Below are positions 42,941 to 56,624 of a stretch of 64,000 nucleotides of DNA, in pieces. The translations under genes were made by a program, and so were the position numbers. The stretch is from positions 1 to 64,000 of the forward strand of contig NZ_JAQQPS010000010.1 in NCBI RefSeq assembly GCF_036688685.1. Reading direction: 5' to 3'. The stretch is from JALYUM01 sp036688685 (lineage in GTDB: Bacteria > Pseudomonadota > Gammaproteobacteria > Burkholderiales > Burkholderiaceae_D). Every line of letters starts with the position of its first letter. Within the stretch, counting starts at the first letter, position 1. Under the pieces are notes generated by a model. It searched no databases and had not been told where the DNA came from. It worked only from the letters and a program-made list of their open reading frames with translations.

Positions 42941-43100
42941 ATCCTTGGCGTGCCACGCTACGACCTGCTGCTCGTCGCCGCGCTGGCGATCCAGTTTGGG
43001 ATGCTCCGGGCCGGCCTGGAAACGTGGGATGAACGCAAAGCGGTGTGCCTGTTCCACGTCGTTGGCTTCGCGCTCGAAGCGTTCAAGGCGCGGCGGAGTG
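42941..43100 (+). pseudogene. Internal fragment of a DUF817 membrane protein
   Basis: One frame reads L-G-V-P-R-Y-D-L-L-L followed by A-I-Q-F-G-M-L, G-L-E-T-W-D-E and F-H-V-V-G-F-A-L-E-A-F-K, a clear match by eye to the central part of DUF817 proteins (about 270 residues). Only about 50 residues remain. The N-terminal half is missing between the ASCH stop and 42941, and the C-terminal G-S-W-S-Y-P region is lost where the CheR-like gene ends. This looks like a deletion scar. Confidence 0.65.
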
Positions 43101-43106
43101 AAGTCG

Positions 43107-43963
43107 TCACGCCACCCGCTTGTACCAGTTCCGCTGGGCCCCGATGGCCTGGTAGCAGTGGGCATGCGCGTCGCCAGGCAGCAGCTGGCCGTCGATCGCC
43201 AGCACGCCGAAGCGCGCCAGGCTGTCGTGGAACAGGCCCAGTGCGCGCTGGCGCATGGCAGGGCCGAGGGTGGGCAGGATGCTGCTGCAGACGATGGCCT
43301 GGAATTCATTGAACGACGCATCCGTCACCAGGCTGTAGTGAAACCAGACGATGCGCGCGCGCAGCTGGGCGCGCAGCTGGGCGCGCAGGCGCGCGCGGCC
43401 ATCGGCGAACTCGAAAAATTCCGCCAGGTTGCCGCTGCCGCCACCTTGCCGGTACAGGTGGTGCCACTGCACCACCGCGTGCTCCGGCACGGTCGCCTCG
43501 CGCATTTCCAGCAGCCGTGCTTCGTCGGCGACGGTGGCATAGATCTCGGCGCGCGCATCGAGCTGCTGCTCGGCCAGCACGATGGCCAGCGCCCACGCTT
43601 CCGTGGCAGCCCCGCATTCGGCCAGCCAGATTTTGGGAAGGGGCGAGGCATGCAGGCTGGCCGCCAGCACGCTGCGCAGTTCGCGCACGAAGGCGGGGTC
43701 GTCGAACGGCCCCTCGGGTTCGACCGCGAGCGCGCGCAGCAGCTGCTGCGCTACCCCGTCGCTGTGCAGCACCTGTTCCTGCAGCGCCGACACGGTGCCC
43801 AGCGCGCGCGCTTCCATCAGCACGCGCAGCTTGCGCGCGATCGTCGCCTGGTCGTGGGCGCGGTAGTCGTGCCCGAAGCGCTGGAACACGGCTTCCAGCA
43901 ACAACGCCGTTTCCAGCGCGGCGATATTGGCCTGCTCCGCGGGTGCGTGCATCAATGCCGCCA

Positions 43964-43964
<1 letters not shown>
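43107..43964 (-). CDS. Degenerate CheR-like methyltransferase
   Basis: A 285-residue protein with the CheR layout: a helical N-terminal domain (about 1-75) and a methyltransferase-like domain. The SAM-binding motif that normally reads S-T-G-E-E is G-A-A-T-E here (near 125). The C-R-N-V-x-I-Y-F motif is replaced by C-S-S-I-L-P-T-L, so activity is doubtful. A 12-bp repeat near 43355-43390 encodes L-R-A-Q repeats. ATG 43964 shares its A with the TGA of the poly-HAMP kinase, so the two are translationally coupled and may work together. Confidence 0.75.
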
Positions 43965-48850
<4,886 letters not shown>

Positions 48851-49060
48851 GGCATCGGTCCTTTGGGGGGCAGGGGCGTGCGCCGGCGCTGACACGCGGT
48901 CACAGCCAAGGTAAAACGGGGTCGTGTGAAACGATACACTTGTCCACAATCAAGTCAAGTCGGCGGCGTGAAGCGCGGGCGCGATCAGACCGGAAGATTA
49001 ACTGAAAAGATCTTGCTGAGACGCACGATTCGGTGCGGTGGCGGGAGGCGGGGAGAGTGG

Positions 49061-49092
49061 AAAAAAGAAGGGGGCGCAGCAGGCTGCGCCCC
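49061..49092 (-). terminator. Intrinsic terminator of the XRE gene
   Basis: GGGGCGCAG / CTGCGCCCC forms a 9-bp perfect stem with a CAGG loop at 49071-49092. Read on the minus strand it is followed by CTTCTTTTTT. It lies 13 bases after the XRE gene stop. Confidence 0.8.
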
Positions 49093-49104
49093 TTGATCGC
49101 GGGA

Positions 49105-49371
49105 TTATTCGAGCAGGTCGCTGTCGCTGAGCGTTCCCTTGACGTAGAGCTTGACCAGGATCGCCACCGGCGTCGGGATCAGCATGCCGGTTTCGAAGCG
49201 GCTCCCGCTCGACTGGGTTACACCAAACCGGCTCCAGAATTTTTCCTGGCTCTCGCGCTTGCGGACGCGAAAAGCCTTCAAGTCAAAAGATGGCGCGACT
49301 GAATGAAGCATACTGTGACTGGAGGTACTCGCGCCCTGGACATACATGTCACTGCTGAGATCGTTTGGCAT
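49105..49371 (-). CDS. XRE-type helix-turn-helix protein
   Basis: An 88-residue DNA-binding protein. After a 25-residue polar leader comes a compact helix-turn-helix: K-R-E-S-Q-E-K-F-W-S-R-F-G-V-T-Q-S-S-G-S-R-F-E, then L-Y-V-K-G-T-L-S-D-S-D-L-L. This matches small XRE-like regulators that lack a ligand domain. The ATG at 49371 is tentative; an internal ATG eight codons in is possible. It is divergent from recC across about 250 AT-richer bases and may regulate itself; targets unknown. Confidence 0.7.
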   Translation of the reverse strand: MPNDLSSDMYVQGASTSSHSMLHSVAPSFDLKAFRVRKRESQEKFWSRFGVTQSSGSRFETGMLIPTPVAILVKLYVKGTLSDSDLLE

Positions 49372-49617
49372 TATTTATTCCCTGAAGAACTAGTGGAAAA
49401 GACAGTATTCCACCGGCCTGTGGCCGGCGCACCTGTCAACTATACGAGCTTGTTTAATCGCCCATTCTGCATATTTTCATACATTGATGGTAAAAGGCAA
49501 GCGGTAACTTTTTGGCTAGTTAAATGTAACATTCGGTTTCCCGGGCTACAAGGGTTGGCCCTACCGTTTTGGCGGTAAAAATAGTATGCTGTGGCGCCCA
49601 CACCACTGTCCCTTTCG

Positions 49618-52600
49618 ATGCCATCTCCCGTCACGCCCGGCCTGCTGATTTTGCATGGTAACCAGATGGAACTGTTGCGCGCCGCCGTGTTCGACTGGCT
49701 CGGCCGCCATCCGCTTGGGGCCCTGGAGCAGGAAACCATCCTGGTGCAATCGAATGGCGTGGCCGAGTGGCTGAAAATCGCGCTGGCCGAAGAGTTGACA
49801 GTGTGCGCCGCCACCCAGGTCGCGCTGCCCGCGCGTTTCCTGTGGCAAGCCTATCGCAGCATGCTGGGGCGCGAGCATGTGCCGCCCCGCTCCCCGTTCG
49901 ACAAGGGACCACTGACGTGGCGCCTGATGCGCATGCTGCCCGCCTTGCTGGCGCAGGACACGTTCGCGCCGCTGCGCCATTTTCTGGGCGATGGCTGCCC
50001 GGAGCGCCGGCTGCAACTGGCCGAGCGGCTGGCCGACCTGTTCGATCAGTACCAGGTGTACCGCGCCGACTGGCTGCTCGACTGGGCGGCGGGCCAGAAC
50101 ATCCTGCGCCGGCCCGGCGGCGAGCCGGTGAAACTGGCGCTGGACCAGTGCTGGCAGGCCCAGCTCTGGCGCGAGGTGAACGCCAGCCTGCCCGACGAAA
50201 AACGCTTTTCCAGCCGGGCTGGCATCCACCAGCTGTTCCTCGACGCCGTCGCGCGTGGCGACGCGCCCAAGGCCCGCTTGCCGCGCCGCGTGGTGCTGTT
50301 CGGGATGTCCGCCTTGCCCTACCAGACCTTGCAGGCGGTGGCCGCGCTGGCGCGCTACACGCAGGTGGTGATGGCCGTGCCGAATCCCTGCCAGTTTTAT
50401 TGGGGCGACATCATCGAGGGCCGCGAGCTGTTAAAAGCCGTGCACCGGCGCCAGCAGCCGAGGAACGGCGCCAGCCTCTCCGAGATGCCGATCGAAGACC
50501 TGCACGCGCACAGCCATCCGCTGCTGGCCAGCTGGGGCCGGCAAGGGCGCGACTTCATCCGCATGCTCGACGAATTCGACGCGGCCGCCGCCAGCCATAC
50601 CGAGGCCGATGGTGTCACCAGCCTGCGCATCGATTTGTTTTCCAGCGAAGAAGGTGACACGCTGCTGTCGCAGGTGCAGGCGGCCGTACGCGATCTGCTG
50701 CCGCTGGCCGATCACCCGCACGTGGCGCCCGATCCGCTTGACCGCTCCATCGAATTCCACGTCGCCCACAGCACCCAGCGCGAAGTCGAGGTGCTGCATG
50801 ACCAGCTGCTGTCGTGGTTCGGCCAGGATCCGGACCTGCGCCCGCGCGACATCGTTGTTATGGTGCCGGACATCGATACCTTTTCGGCCGCCATCCACGC
50901 CGTGTTCGACCAGCACCGCCGGCATGACGCCCGCTTCATTCCGTTCGAGATCGGCGACGTCAAGGACCGCAGCGTCAACCCGCTGCTGGTGGCCCTGGAG
51001 TGGCTGTTGCGCCTGCCGCAGCAGCGCTGCCGCCAGAGCGAAGTGCGCGACCTGCTCGACGTGCCGGCCGTGGCCGCGCGCTTCGGCCTTGCGCTGGACG
51101 ACCTGCCCACGCTGGGCCGCTGGATCGACGGCGCCGGCGTGCGCTGGGGTCTCGATCAATCGCACCGCGCCGGCCTGGGCCTCGGGTCGGCCGGCGAACA
51201 GAATGCCTGGATCTTCGGGGTGCGCCGGATGCTGCTCGGTTACGCGAGCGGCCTGGGGGCGAACTTCCGCGACATCGAGCCCTACGCTGAAGTAGGCGGG
51301 CTCGATGCCGCGCTGGCGGGGTCGCTGGCGCAGCTGGTCGAGGCGCTGCTGCACTGGCGCGCCGCGCTGGCCGTCGAGCGCACGCCGGCCGAATGGGGAG
51401 AGCAGGCGCGGCTGCTGCTGGCGGCAATGTTCAAAGCTGACGAGGAAGAAGACCGCATCACGCTGGCGCAGTTGACCGAGGCGCTTCAATCCTGGCTGGA
51501 GATTTGCGAGGCGGCCGATTTTACCGAAAAGGTGCCGCTGGCGGTGCTGCGCGAAGCGTGGCTGGGCGGCTTGGACGAGCCGACCCTGAACCACCAGTTT
51601 GTCTCCGGCGGCGTGACCTTCTGCACCCTGATGCCGATGCGCGCGGTGCCGTTCAAGGTGGTCTGCCTGCTGGGCATGAACGATGGCGACTTCCCGCGCC
51701 GCGCGCCGAAAGCCGATTTTGATTTGCTGGCGCTGCCCGGCATGGCGCGTCCGGGCGACCGTTCGCGCCGCGACGACGACCGCTACCTGATGCTCGAGGC
51801 CTTGCTGGCCGCGCGCGCCAGGCTGTATGTCAGCTGGACCGGGCGCAATGTGCGCGACAACAGCGAGCAGCCGGCGTCGGTGCTGGTCTCGCAGCTGCGC
51901 GACTATCTCGCCGCCGGCTGGGACCTCGATCTCGCACAACGCACGACCGAACACGCGCTGCAGCCGTTCAGCCGGATTTATTTCGAAGCGGGCGGCCTGC
52001 TGACCTACGCCGGTGAATGGCGTGCCGCCCACGCCGGCGCGACGCAAGCGGTGGCCGAGGTGTTGCCGCCCTACGAACTGGAGCCGGACTTCCGCCTGAA
52101 ACTGAACGAGCTGGCCAGTTTCCTGCGCCAGCCAGCGCGCTACTTTTTCCGGCGCCGCCTGGGTGTCGCGTTCGAAGAACCGGATACGCTCGGCGACGAC
52201 GAGGAAAAATTTTCCATCAATGCGCTCGAGCGCTACCAGCTGGAAGACGCGCTGCTCGACGATGCCGGTACGCCCGAGGCGCTCGATGACGTGCGCGCGA
52301 CGCTGCACGCACGCGCGGAAAAACTGGGCCGCGAAGGCGCGCTGCCGATTGGCCTGATCGGCCAGCAGTGGCAGCACCAGCTGGTCGAAGCGCTGGTGCC
52401 GGTGCGCCAAGCCTGGCTGACGCTGGTGGCGCGCTTTCCGCAGGCGGCGCCGAAGCTGGCGCTGAGCCTGTCCGTGGGGCCGCTGCAGCTGGACGACTGG
52501 ATCGACCACGTGCGCCAGGGGCCGGGCGGCGTGGCCTGCCTGGCGCAGATCTCGTCGAAAGTACTCGACCGCGAGGGCAATCCGCGCGGCGACAAGCTGA

Positions 52601-53010
52601 TCGCGCCGTTCCTGCGCCAACTGGCCGCCGCGGCTGCCGGATCGCCCATACAGGGCTTCCTGGTGGCGCGCGACGCGATCGTGACGATGGCCCCGCTCGA
52701 ACCGGCCATGGCGAAGGCGGCGCTGGAGCAGGTGGTCGGCGCCTGGCGCGCCAACCTCGACGCCCCCCTCGCCGTCGCCTGTAAAACCGCACTTGCCCAA
52801 CTTGCACAGGGCGATCCGCGCACAGTCTACGACGGCGGCTATGAGATCGACGGCGAAGTGGCCGATCCGTGCCTGGCGCGCCTGTGGCCAACCTTTGCGG
52901 CGCTGGTGGGCGCAGGCAACTGGGACGCCACGGTCGAGGCAAGCTATGGTCCTCTGGCGCAGTGGATGGCACATTTCGTGGTTGCGACGCCGCTGGAGGA
53001 AGCAGCATGA
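49618..53010 (+). CDS. recC: Exodeoxyribonuclease V gamma subunit RecC
   Basis: An 1130-residue subunit of RecBCD, close to the usual length. It carries the opening L-H-G-N-Q-M-E-L-L, L-V-Q-S-N-G-V-A-E-W-L near 45 and the inactive helicase-like and nuclease-like domains that form the Chi-scanning channel. Within the complex it recognises Chi and splits the DNA strands. ATG 49618 is favoured; a GTG nine codons earlier is the alternative. Its TGA overlaps the recB ATG. Order recC-recB-recD without ptrA. Confidence 0.93.
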   Translation: MPSPVTPGLLILHGNQMELLRAAVFDWLGRHPLGALEQETILVQSNGVAEWLKIALAEELTVCAATQVALPARFLWQAYRSMLGREHVPPRSPFDKGPLTWRLMRMLPALLAQDTFAPLRHFLGDGCPERRLQLAERLADLFDQYQVYRADWLLDWAAGQNILRRPGGEPVKLALDQCWQAQLWREVNASLPDEKRFSSRAGIHQLFLDAVARGDAPKARLPRRVVLFGMSALPYQTLQAVAALARYTQVVMAVPNPCQFYWGDIIEGRELLKAVHRRQQPRNGASLSEMPIEDLHAHSHPLLASWGRQGRDFIRMLDEFDAAAASHTEADGVTSLRIDLFSSEEGDTLLSQVQAAVRDLLPLADHPHVAPDPLDRSIEFHVAHSTQREVEVLHDQLLSWFGQDPDLRPRDIVVMVPDIDTFSAAIHAVFDQHRRHDARFIPFEIGDVKDRSVNPLLVALEWLLRLPQQRCRQSEVRDLLDVPAVAARFGLALDDLPTLGRWIDGAGVRWGLDQSHRAGLGLGSAGEQNAWIFGVRRMLLGYASGLGANFRDIEPYAEVGGLDAALAGSLAQLVEALLHWRAALAVERTPAEWGEQARLLLAAMFKADEEEDRITLAQLTEALQSWLEICEAADFTEKVPLAVLREAWLGGLDEPTLNHQFVSGGVTFCTLMPMRAVPFKVVCLLGMNDGDFPRRAPKADFDLLALPGMARPGDRSRRDDDRYLMLEALLAARARLYVSWTGRNVRDNSEQPASVLVSQLRDYLAAGWDLDLAQRTTEHALQPFSRIYFEAGGLLTYAGEWRAAHAGATQAVAEVLPPYELEPDFRLKLNELASFLRQPARYFFRRRLGVAFEEPDTLGDDEEKFSINALERYQLEDALLDDAGTPEALDDVRATLHARAEKLGREGALPIGLIGQQWQHQLVEALVPVRQAWLTLVARFPQAAPKLALSLSVGPLQLDDWIDHVRQGPGGVACLAQISSKVLDREGNPRGDKLIAPFLRQLAAAAAGSPIQGFLVARDAIVTMAPLEPAMAKAALEQVVGAWRANLDAPLAVACKTALAQLAQGDPRTVYDGGYEIDGEVADPCLARLWPTFAALVGAGNWDATVEASYGPLAQWMAHFVVATPLEEAA

Positions 53011-56000
53011 GCCAGCACCTCGACGCCCGCACTTTCCCTCTGTTCGGCTCGCGCCTGATCGAAGCGTCGGCCGGTACCGGCAAAACCTGGACCATCGCCG
53101 CGCTGTACCTGCGCCTGGTGCTCGGCCACGGCGCCGAGAACGCCTTTGCGCGCCCGTTGCTGCCGTCCGAAATCCTGGTCATGACGTTCACGCGCGCGGC
53201 CACGCGCGAGCTGTCGAACCGCGTGCGCGAACGGCTGGTGCAGGCCGCTGCCTTCTTCCGCGCCGAGAGCGGGTCCAACGACCCCTACCTGCAGGACCTG
53301 GCCGACAGTTACACCGACCCGCAGGCCCGCAGCGCTGCCGCGCACCGTTTGCAACTGGCGGCGGAAACGATGGACGAGGCGGCCATTTTCACCATCGACG
53401 CCTGGTGCCAGCGCATGCTGCGCGAGCACGCCTTCGATTCCGGCAGCCTGTTCGACGAAGAACTGGTCAGCGACGAACGCAGCCTGTTCGAAGACGCGGC
53501 CCACGATTACTGGCGCCAGCAAGTCTATCCACTGAACCGCGCGGCGCTCGACGTGTTGCTCGCGTGCTGGAACGATGTCGAGGTCCTGAAAGACGGCGTG
53601 CGCACACTGTTGCGCCATGTCGAACGGTTCGATGTCGCGCCGGACGAATCGCTGGCCGCGCTGATCTACCGGGTCCAGCGCAGCCAGCTCGCCGAGCTGA
53701 CCCGCCTGAAAGACGGCTGGCTCGAACGCGCCAACGCCATGGAGCAGTGGATCGCCGGCCAGCGTGGCATCAATCCAAAGTGCTTCAACGGGAACAAGCT
53801 GCGCGCTTATTCGCTCGTCAAATGGTTCGACGCGCTGCGCGCCTGGGCGCTTGACCCGGCGCTGCACATGCCGGACCTGCCTGAAAACGCCTGGAAAAGA
53901 CTCACACCCGACGGCCTGGAAGACACATTTGCAAAAGGTTTTACGGCCGTCGTTCCCGCATACTTCGAACATACCGACGGCTTGCAGGCGGCGCTGGCGC
54001 AAATCGAGCCGCTGGCGCACGCACTGGTGCGCCACGCCACGGTGCAGATCAGCGCGCGCATCGCGGCACTCAAGGCCGGCAAGCACCAGTTCGGGTTTGC
54101 CGATATGCTCAATCGCTTGAAATTTGCCTTGTTAGGCGCCAACGGCGCCGCCCTGCGCGCGCGCATCGCCACCCAGTATCCGATTGCGATGGTCGACGAA
54201 TTCCAGGACACCTCGCCCGATCAGTACCAGATCTTCAACCTGCTGTACGAGGTCGGCGCCAACGATCCGGGCCACGGCCTGTTTTTGATCGGCGACCCGA
54301 AGCAATCGATCTACGGCTTTCGCGGCGCCGACATCAACAGCTACCTGGCCGCGCGCACGGCCACCACCGGACGCCACTATCAGCTCGGCACCAATTACCG
54401 TTCCACGACCGCGCTGGTGCAGGCCGTGAATCGCCTGTTCATGCATGCGGAAAACGGTTACGCCAGCGCTGCCTTCCGCTTCAAGAAAGGCGACCTCAAT
54501 CCGCTGCCGTTCACCGAAGTGGCGGCGCAGGGCAAGTCGGCGCAGCTGGTCGGCGTCGACGGTCCCTACCAGGCGCTGGCAATCGCCGCGACCGACCGCG
54601 ACGACATGAAAGCGGACGACTACCGCAGCTTCTTCGCGCACCACTGCGCCGAGCACATCGTCGGGCTGCTCAACGATGAGCGGGTCGGTTTCTCCGACGG
54701 TACAACATTCAAGCGCCTGGTGCCGGCCGATATCGCCATCCTGGTGCGCGACCGGCGCGAGGCCGCGGCCATCCGCTCCGCCCTGGCAGTGCGCCGGGTG
54801 CCGAGCGTGTACCTGTCGGACCAGGATTCGGTGGTCGACAGCGATGAGGCGGCCGACGTGCTGCGCTGGCTGCACGCGGTGGCTAACCCGCTCGACGGCG
54901 CGCTCGCGCGGGCCGCCTTTGCCACCCGCACGGCCGGCCTGGCGCTGGCCGAACTGGCGCGCCTGTCGTCCGACGAAATGGTCTGGGAAACCATCGTCGA
55001 ACAACTGAAAGCCTTGCACCTGACGTGGCAGCGCCAGGGCGTGCTGGCCATGCTGCGCCGCCTGATCCACGAACTGAAATTGCCGGCCCGCCTGCTGCTC
55101 GAAGCGGGTGGCGAGCGGCGCCTGACCAATTTGCTGCACCTGGCCGAACTGCTGCAAACGGCCAGCCGCGAACTCGATGGCGAGCAGGCGCTGATCCGCT
55201 GGTTTGCCGAGCAGGTGGCGGGTGTCGGCGAGGGCGGTGACGAGCGTGTGCTGCGCCTGGAGAGCGACGCCGAACTGGTGAAAGTGGTCACCGTGCACAA
55301 ATCGAAAGGGCTGGAATACCCGCTGGTGTATCTGCCGTTTGCCGTCACCGCGCGCAAGACCGATAAACGCGGAAAAATCTTTTTCGACTACCTCGACGAC
55401 GACGGCGAGCGCCACATCGACCTGGCCCTGACGGACGTGGCGCGCGACGCTGTCGACCAGGCCCGCATCGAGGAAGACCTGCGCCTGCTGTACGTGGCGC
55501 TCACGCGCGCGGCCCATTTTCTGTGGCTGGGCGTGGCGGCCGTGGCCAGCGGCAAAAAGGGTGAAAACCGTTTGCACCATTCCGCCCTGGGCTACCTGCT
55601 CACCGGCGGCACGGCAATCGCAGCGGCCGACATGCGCGCACACTGGGAGCGCCTGCGCGACGGACTCGACGCGATTGCGCTGCACGATTTGCCGGCGCCG
55701 GACGGCTGCACCATGCTCAGCCGCGTTGAGCAGCGCGCCGACCTGAACGACGCGGCGCGCTTCGAGGGCCAGTTTGAACGCGACTGGTCGGTGGGCTCGT
55801 TCACCTCGATTGCCCGCCATGCCAGCGCGCCGCCGATGCGCGCGCAGGAAGAGACCACGCGCGAAGAAGACCCGCAACAGCTGTCCGGCAAGACCGAGGA
55901 CGCGCCGTGGCACCGCTTCCCGCGCGGCTCCGTGCCCGGCAACTTCCTGCACGACCAGCTCGAGTGGCTGGCGGGTGAGGGCTTTGATTGCATCCTCGAC

Positions 56001-56624
56001 CCCGCCACCGAAACGCGGCTGGCCCAGCGCATCGTGCGCGCCGGCTGGGGCCATCGCCTGGACGATGCGCTGGCATGGCTGCGCGCGCTGGCCACCACCC
56101 GGCTGGCGCACATCGACGCCGCGCTGACGGACATCGACCAGCTGCTGCCGGAAATGGAATTCTGGTTTCCCACCGAGCGGCTCGACGTCGGTGCGCTGGA
56201 CCGCCTGTGCTGCGCGCACCTGCTGGGCGGCATACCGCGCCCCGTACTCCCGCCGCGCAGCCTGCACGGCATGCTGAAAGGTTTCGCCGATCTTGTGTTC
56301 GAACATGAAGGGAAGTACTGGGTGCTGGACTACAAATCGAATGCGCTCGGTGCCGGCGACGGCGCCTACACGCACGGCGCGATGGGCGCGGCGATGGCGG
56401 CGCACCGCTACGACATCCAGGGCGCGATCTACATGCTTGCGCTGCATCGCTTGCTGCGCAGTCGCCTCGGCGCCGACTACGACCCGGCCGCGCAACTGGG
56501 CGGCGCCGTGTTCTTCTTCCTGCGCGGCGTCGCCAATCCCGCCACGCATGGCTGCTATTACCTGGCGCCGGATCGGGCCCTGCTCGATGGCCTCGACGGC
56601 CTGCTGGACGGGGAGGCGGCATGA
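53007..56624 (+). CDS. recB: Exodeoxyribonuclease V beta subunit RecB
   Basis: A 1205-residue helicase-nuclease. Walker A is E-A-S-A-G-T-G-K-T near residue 23, then T-F-T-R-A-A-T near 55, V-D-E-F-Q-D-T-S near 395, Y-G-F-R-G-A-D near 436 and V-H-K-S-K-G-L-E-Y near 760. The C-terminal nuclease site shows V-L-D-Y-K-S-N near 1108, the conserved D-Y-K of the RecB nuclease. It is therefore an intact end-resection enzyme. Starts and ends with ATGA overlaps to recC and recD. Confidence 0.95.
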   Translation: MSQHLDARTFPLFGSRLIEASAGTGKTWTIAALYLRLVLGHGAENAFARPLLPSEILVMTFTRAATRELSNRVRERLVQAAAFFRAESGSNDPYLQDLADSYTDPQARSAAAHRLQLAAETMDEAAIFTIDAWCQRMLREHAFDSGSLFDEELVSDERSLFEDAAHDYWRQQVYPLNRAALDVLLACWNDVEVLKDGVRTLLRHVERFDVAPDESLAALIYRVQRSQLAELTRLKDGWLERANAMEQWIAGQRGINPKCFNGNKLRAYSLVKWFDALRAWALDPALHMPDLPENAWKRLTPDGLEDTFAKGFTAVVPAYFEHTDGLQAALAQIEPLAHALVRHATVQISARIAALKAGKHQFGFADMLNRLKFALLGANGAALRARIATQYPIAMVDEFQDTSPDQYQIFNLLYEVGANDPGHGLFLIGDPKQSIYGFRGADINSYLAARTATTGRHYQLGTNYRSTTALVQAVNRLFMHAENGYASAAFRFKKGDLNPLPFTEVAAQGKSAQLVGVDGPYQALAIAATDRDDMKADDYRSFFAHHCAEHIVGLLNDERVGFSDGTTFKRLVPADIAILVRDRREAAAIRSALAVRRVPSVYLSDQDSVVDSDEAADVLRWLHAVANPLDGALARAAFATRTAGLALAELARLSSDEMVWETIVEQLKALHLTWQRQGVLAMLRRLIHELKLPARLLLEAGGERRLTNLLHLAELLQTASRELDGEQALIRWFAEQVAGVGEGGDERVLRLESDAELVKVVTVHKSKGLEYPLVYLPFAVTARKTDKRGKIFFDYLDDDGERHIDLALTDVARDAVDQARIEEDLRLLYVALTRAAHFLWLGVAAVASGKKGENRLHHSALGYLLTGGTAIAAADMRAHWERLRDGLDAIALHDLPAPDGCTMLSRVEQRADLNDAARFEGQFERDWSVGSFTSIARHASAPPMRAQEETTREEDPQQLSGKTEDAPWHRFPRGSVPGNFLHDQLEWLAGEGFDCILDPATETRLAQRIVRAGWGHRLDDALAWLRALATTRLAHIDAALTDIDQLLPEMEFWFPTERLDVGALDRLCCAHLLGGIPRPVLPPRSLHGMLKGFADLVFEHEGKYWVLDYKSNALGAGDGAYTHGAMGAAMAAHRYDIQGAIYMLALHRLLRSRLGADYDPAAQLGGAVFFFLRGVANPATHGCYYLAPDRALLDGLDGLLDGEAA

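Noticed and set aside
42893..43321. 142-codon minus-strand frame overlapping the DUF817 remnant and the CheR-like gene end
   Set aside because: The opposite frame matches DUF817 and the CheR frame matches its family; this frame shows no domain.
54132..56549. 805-codon antisense frame across recB (and similar long frames opposite recC and recD)
   Set aside because: Same GC effect. The sense frames carry intact RecB, RecC and RecD motifs.
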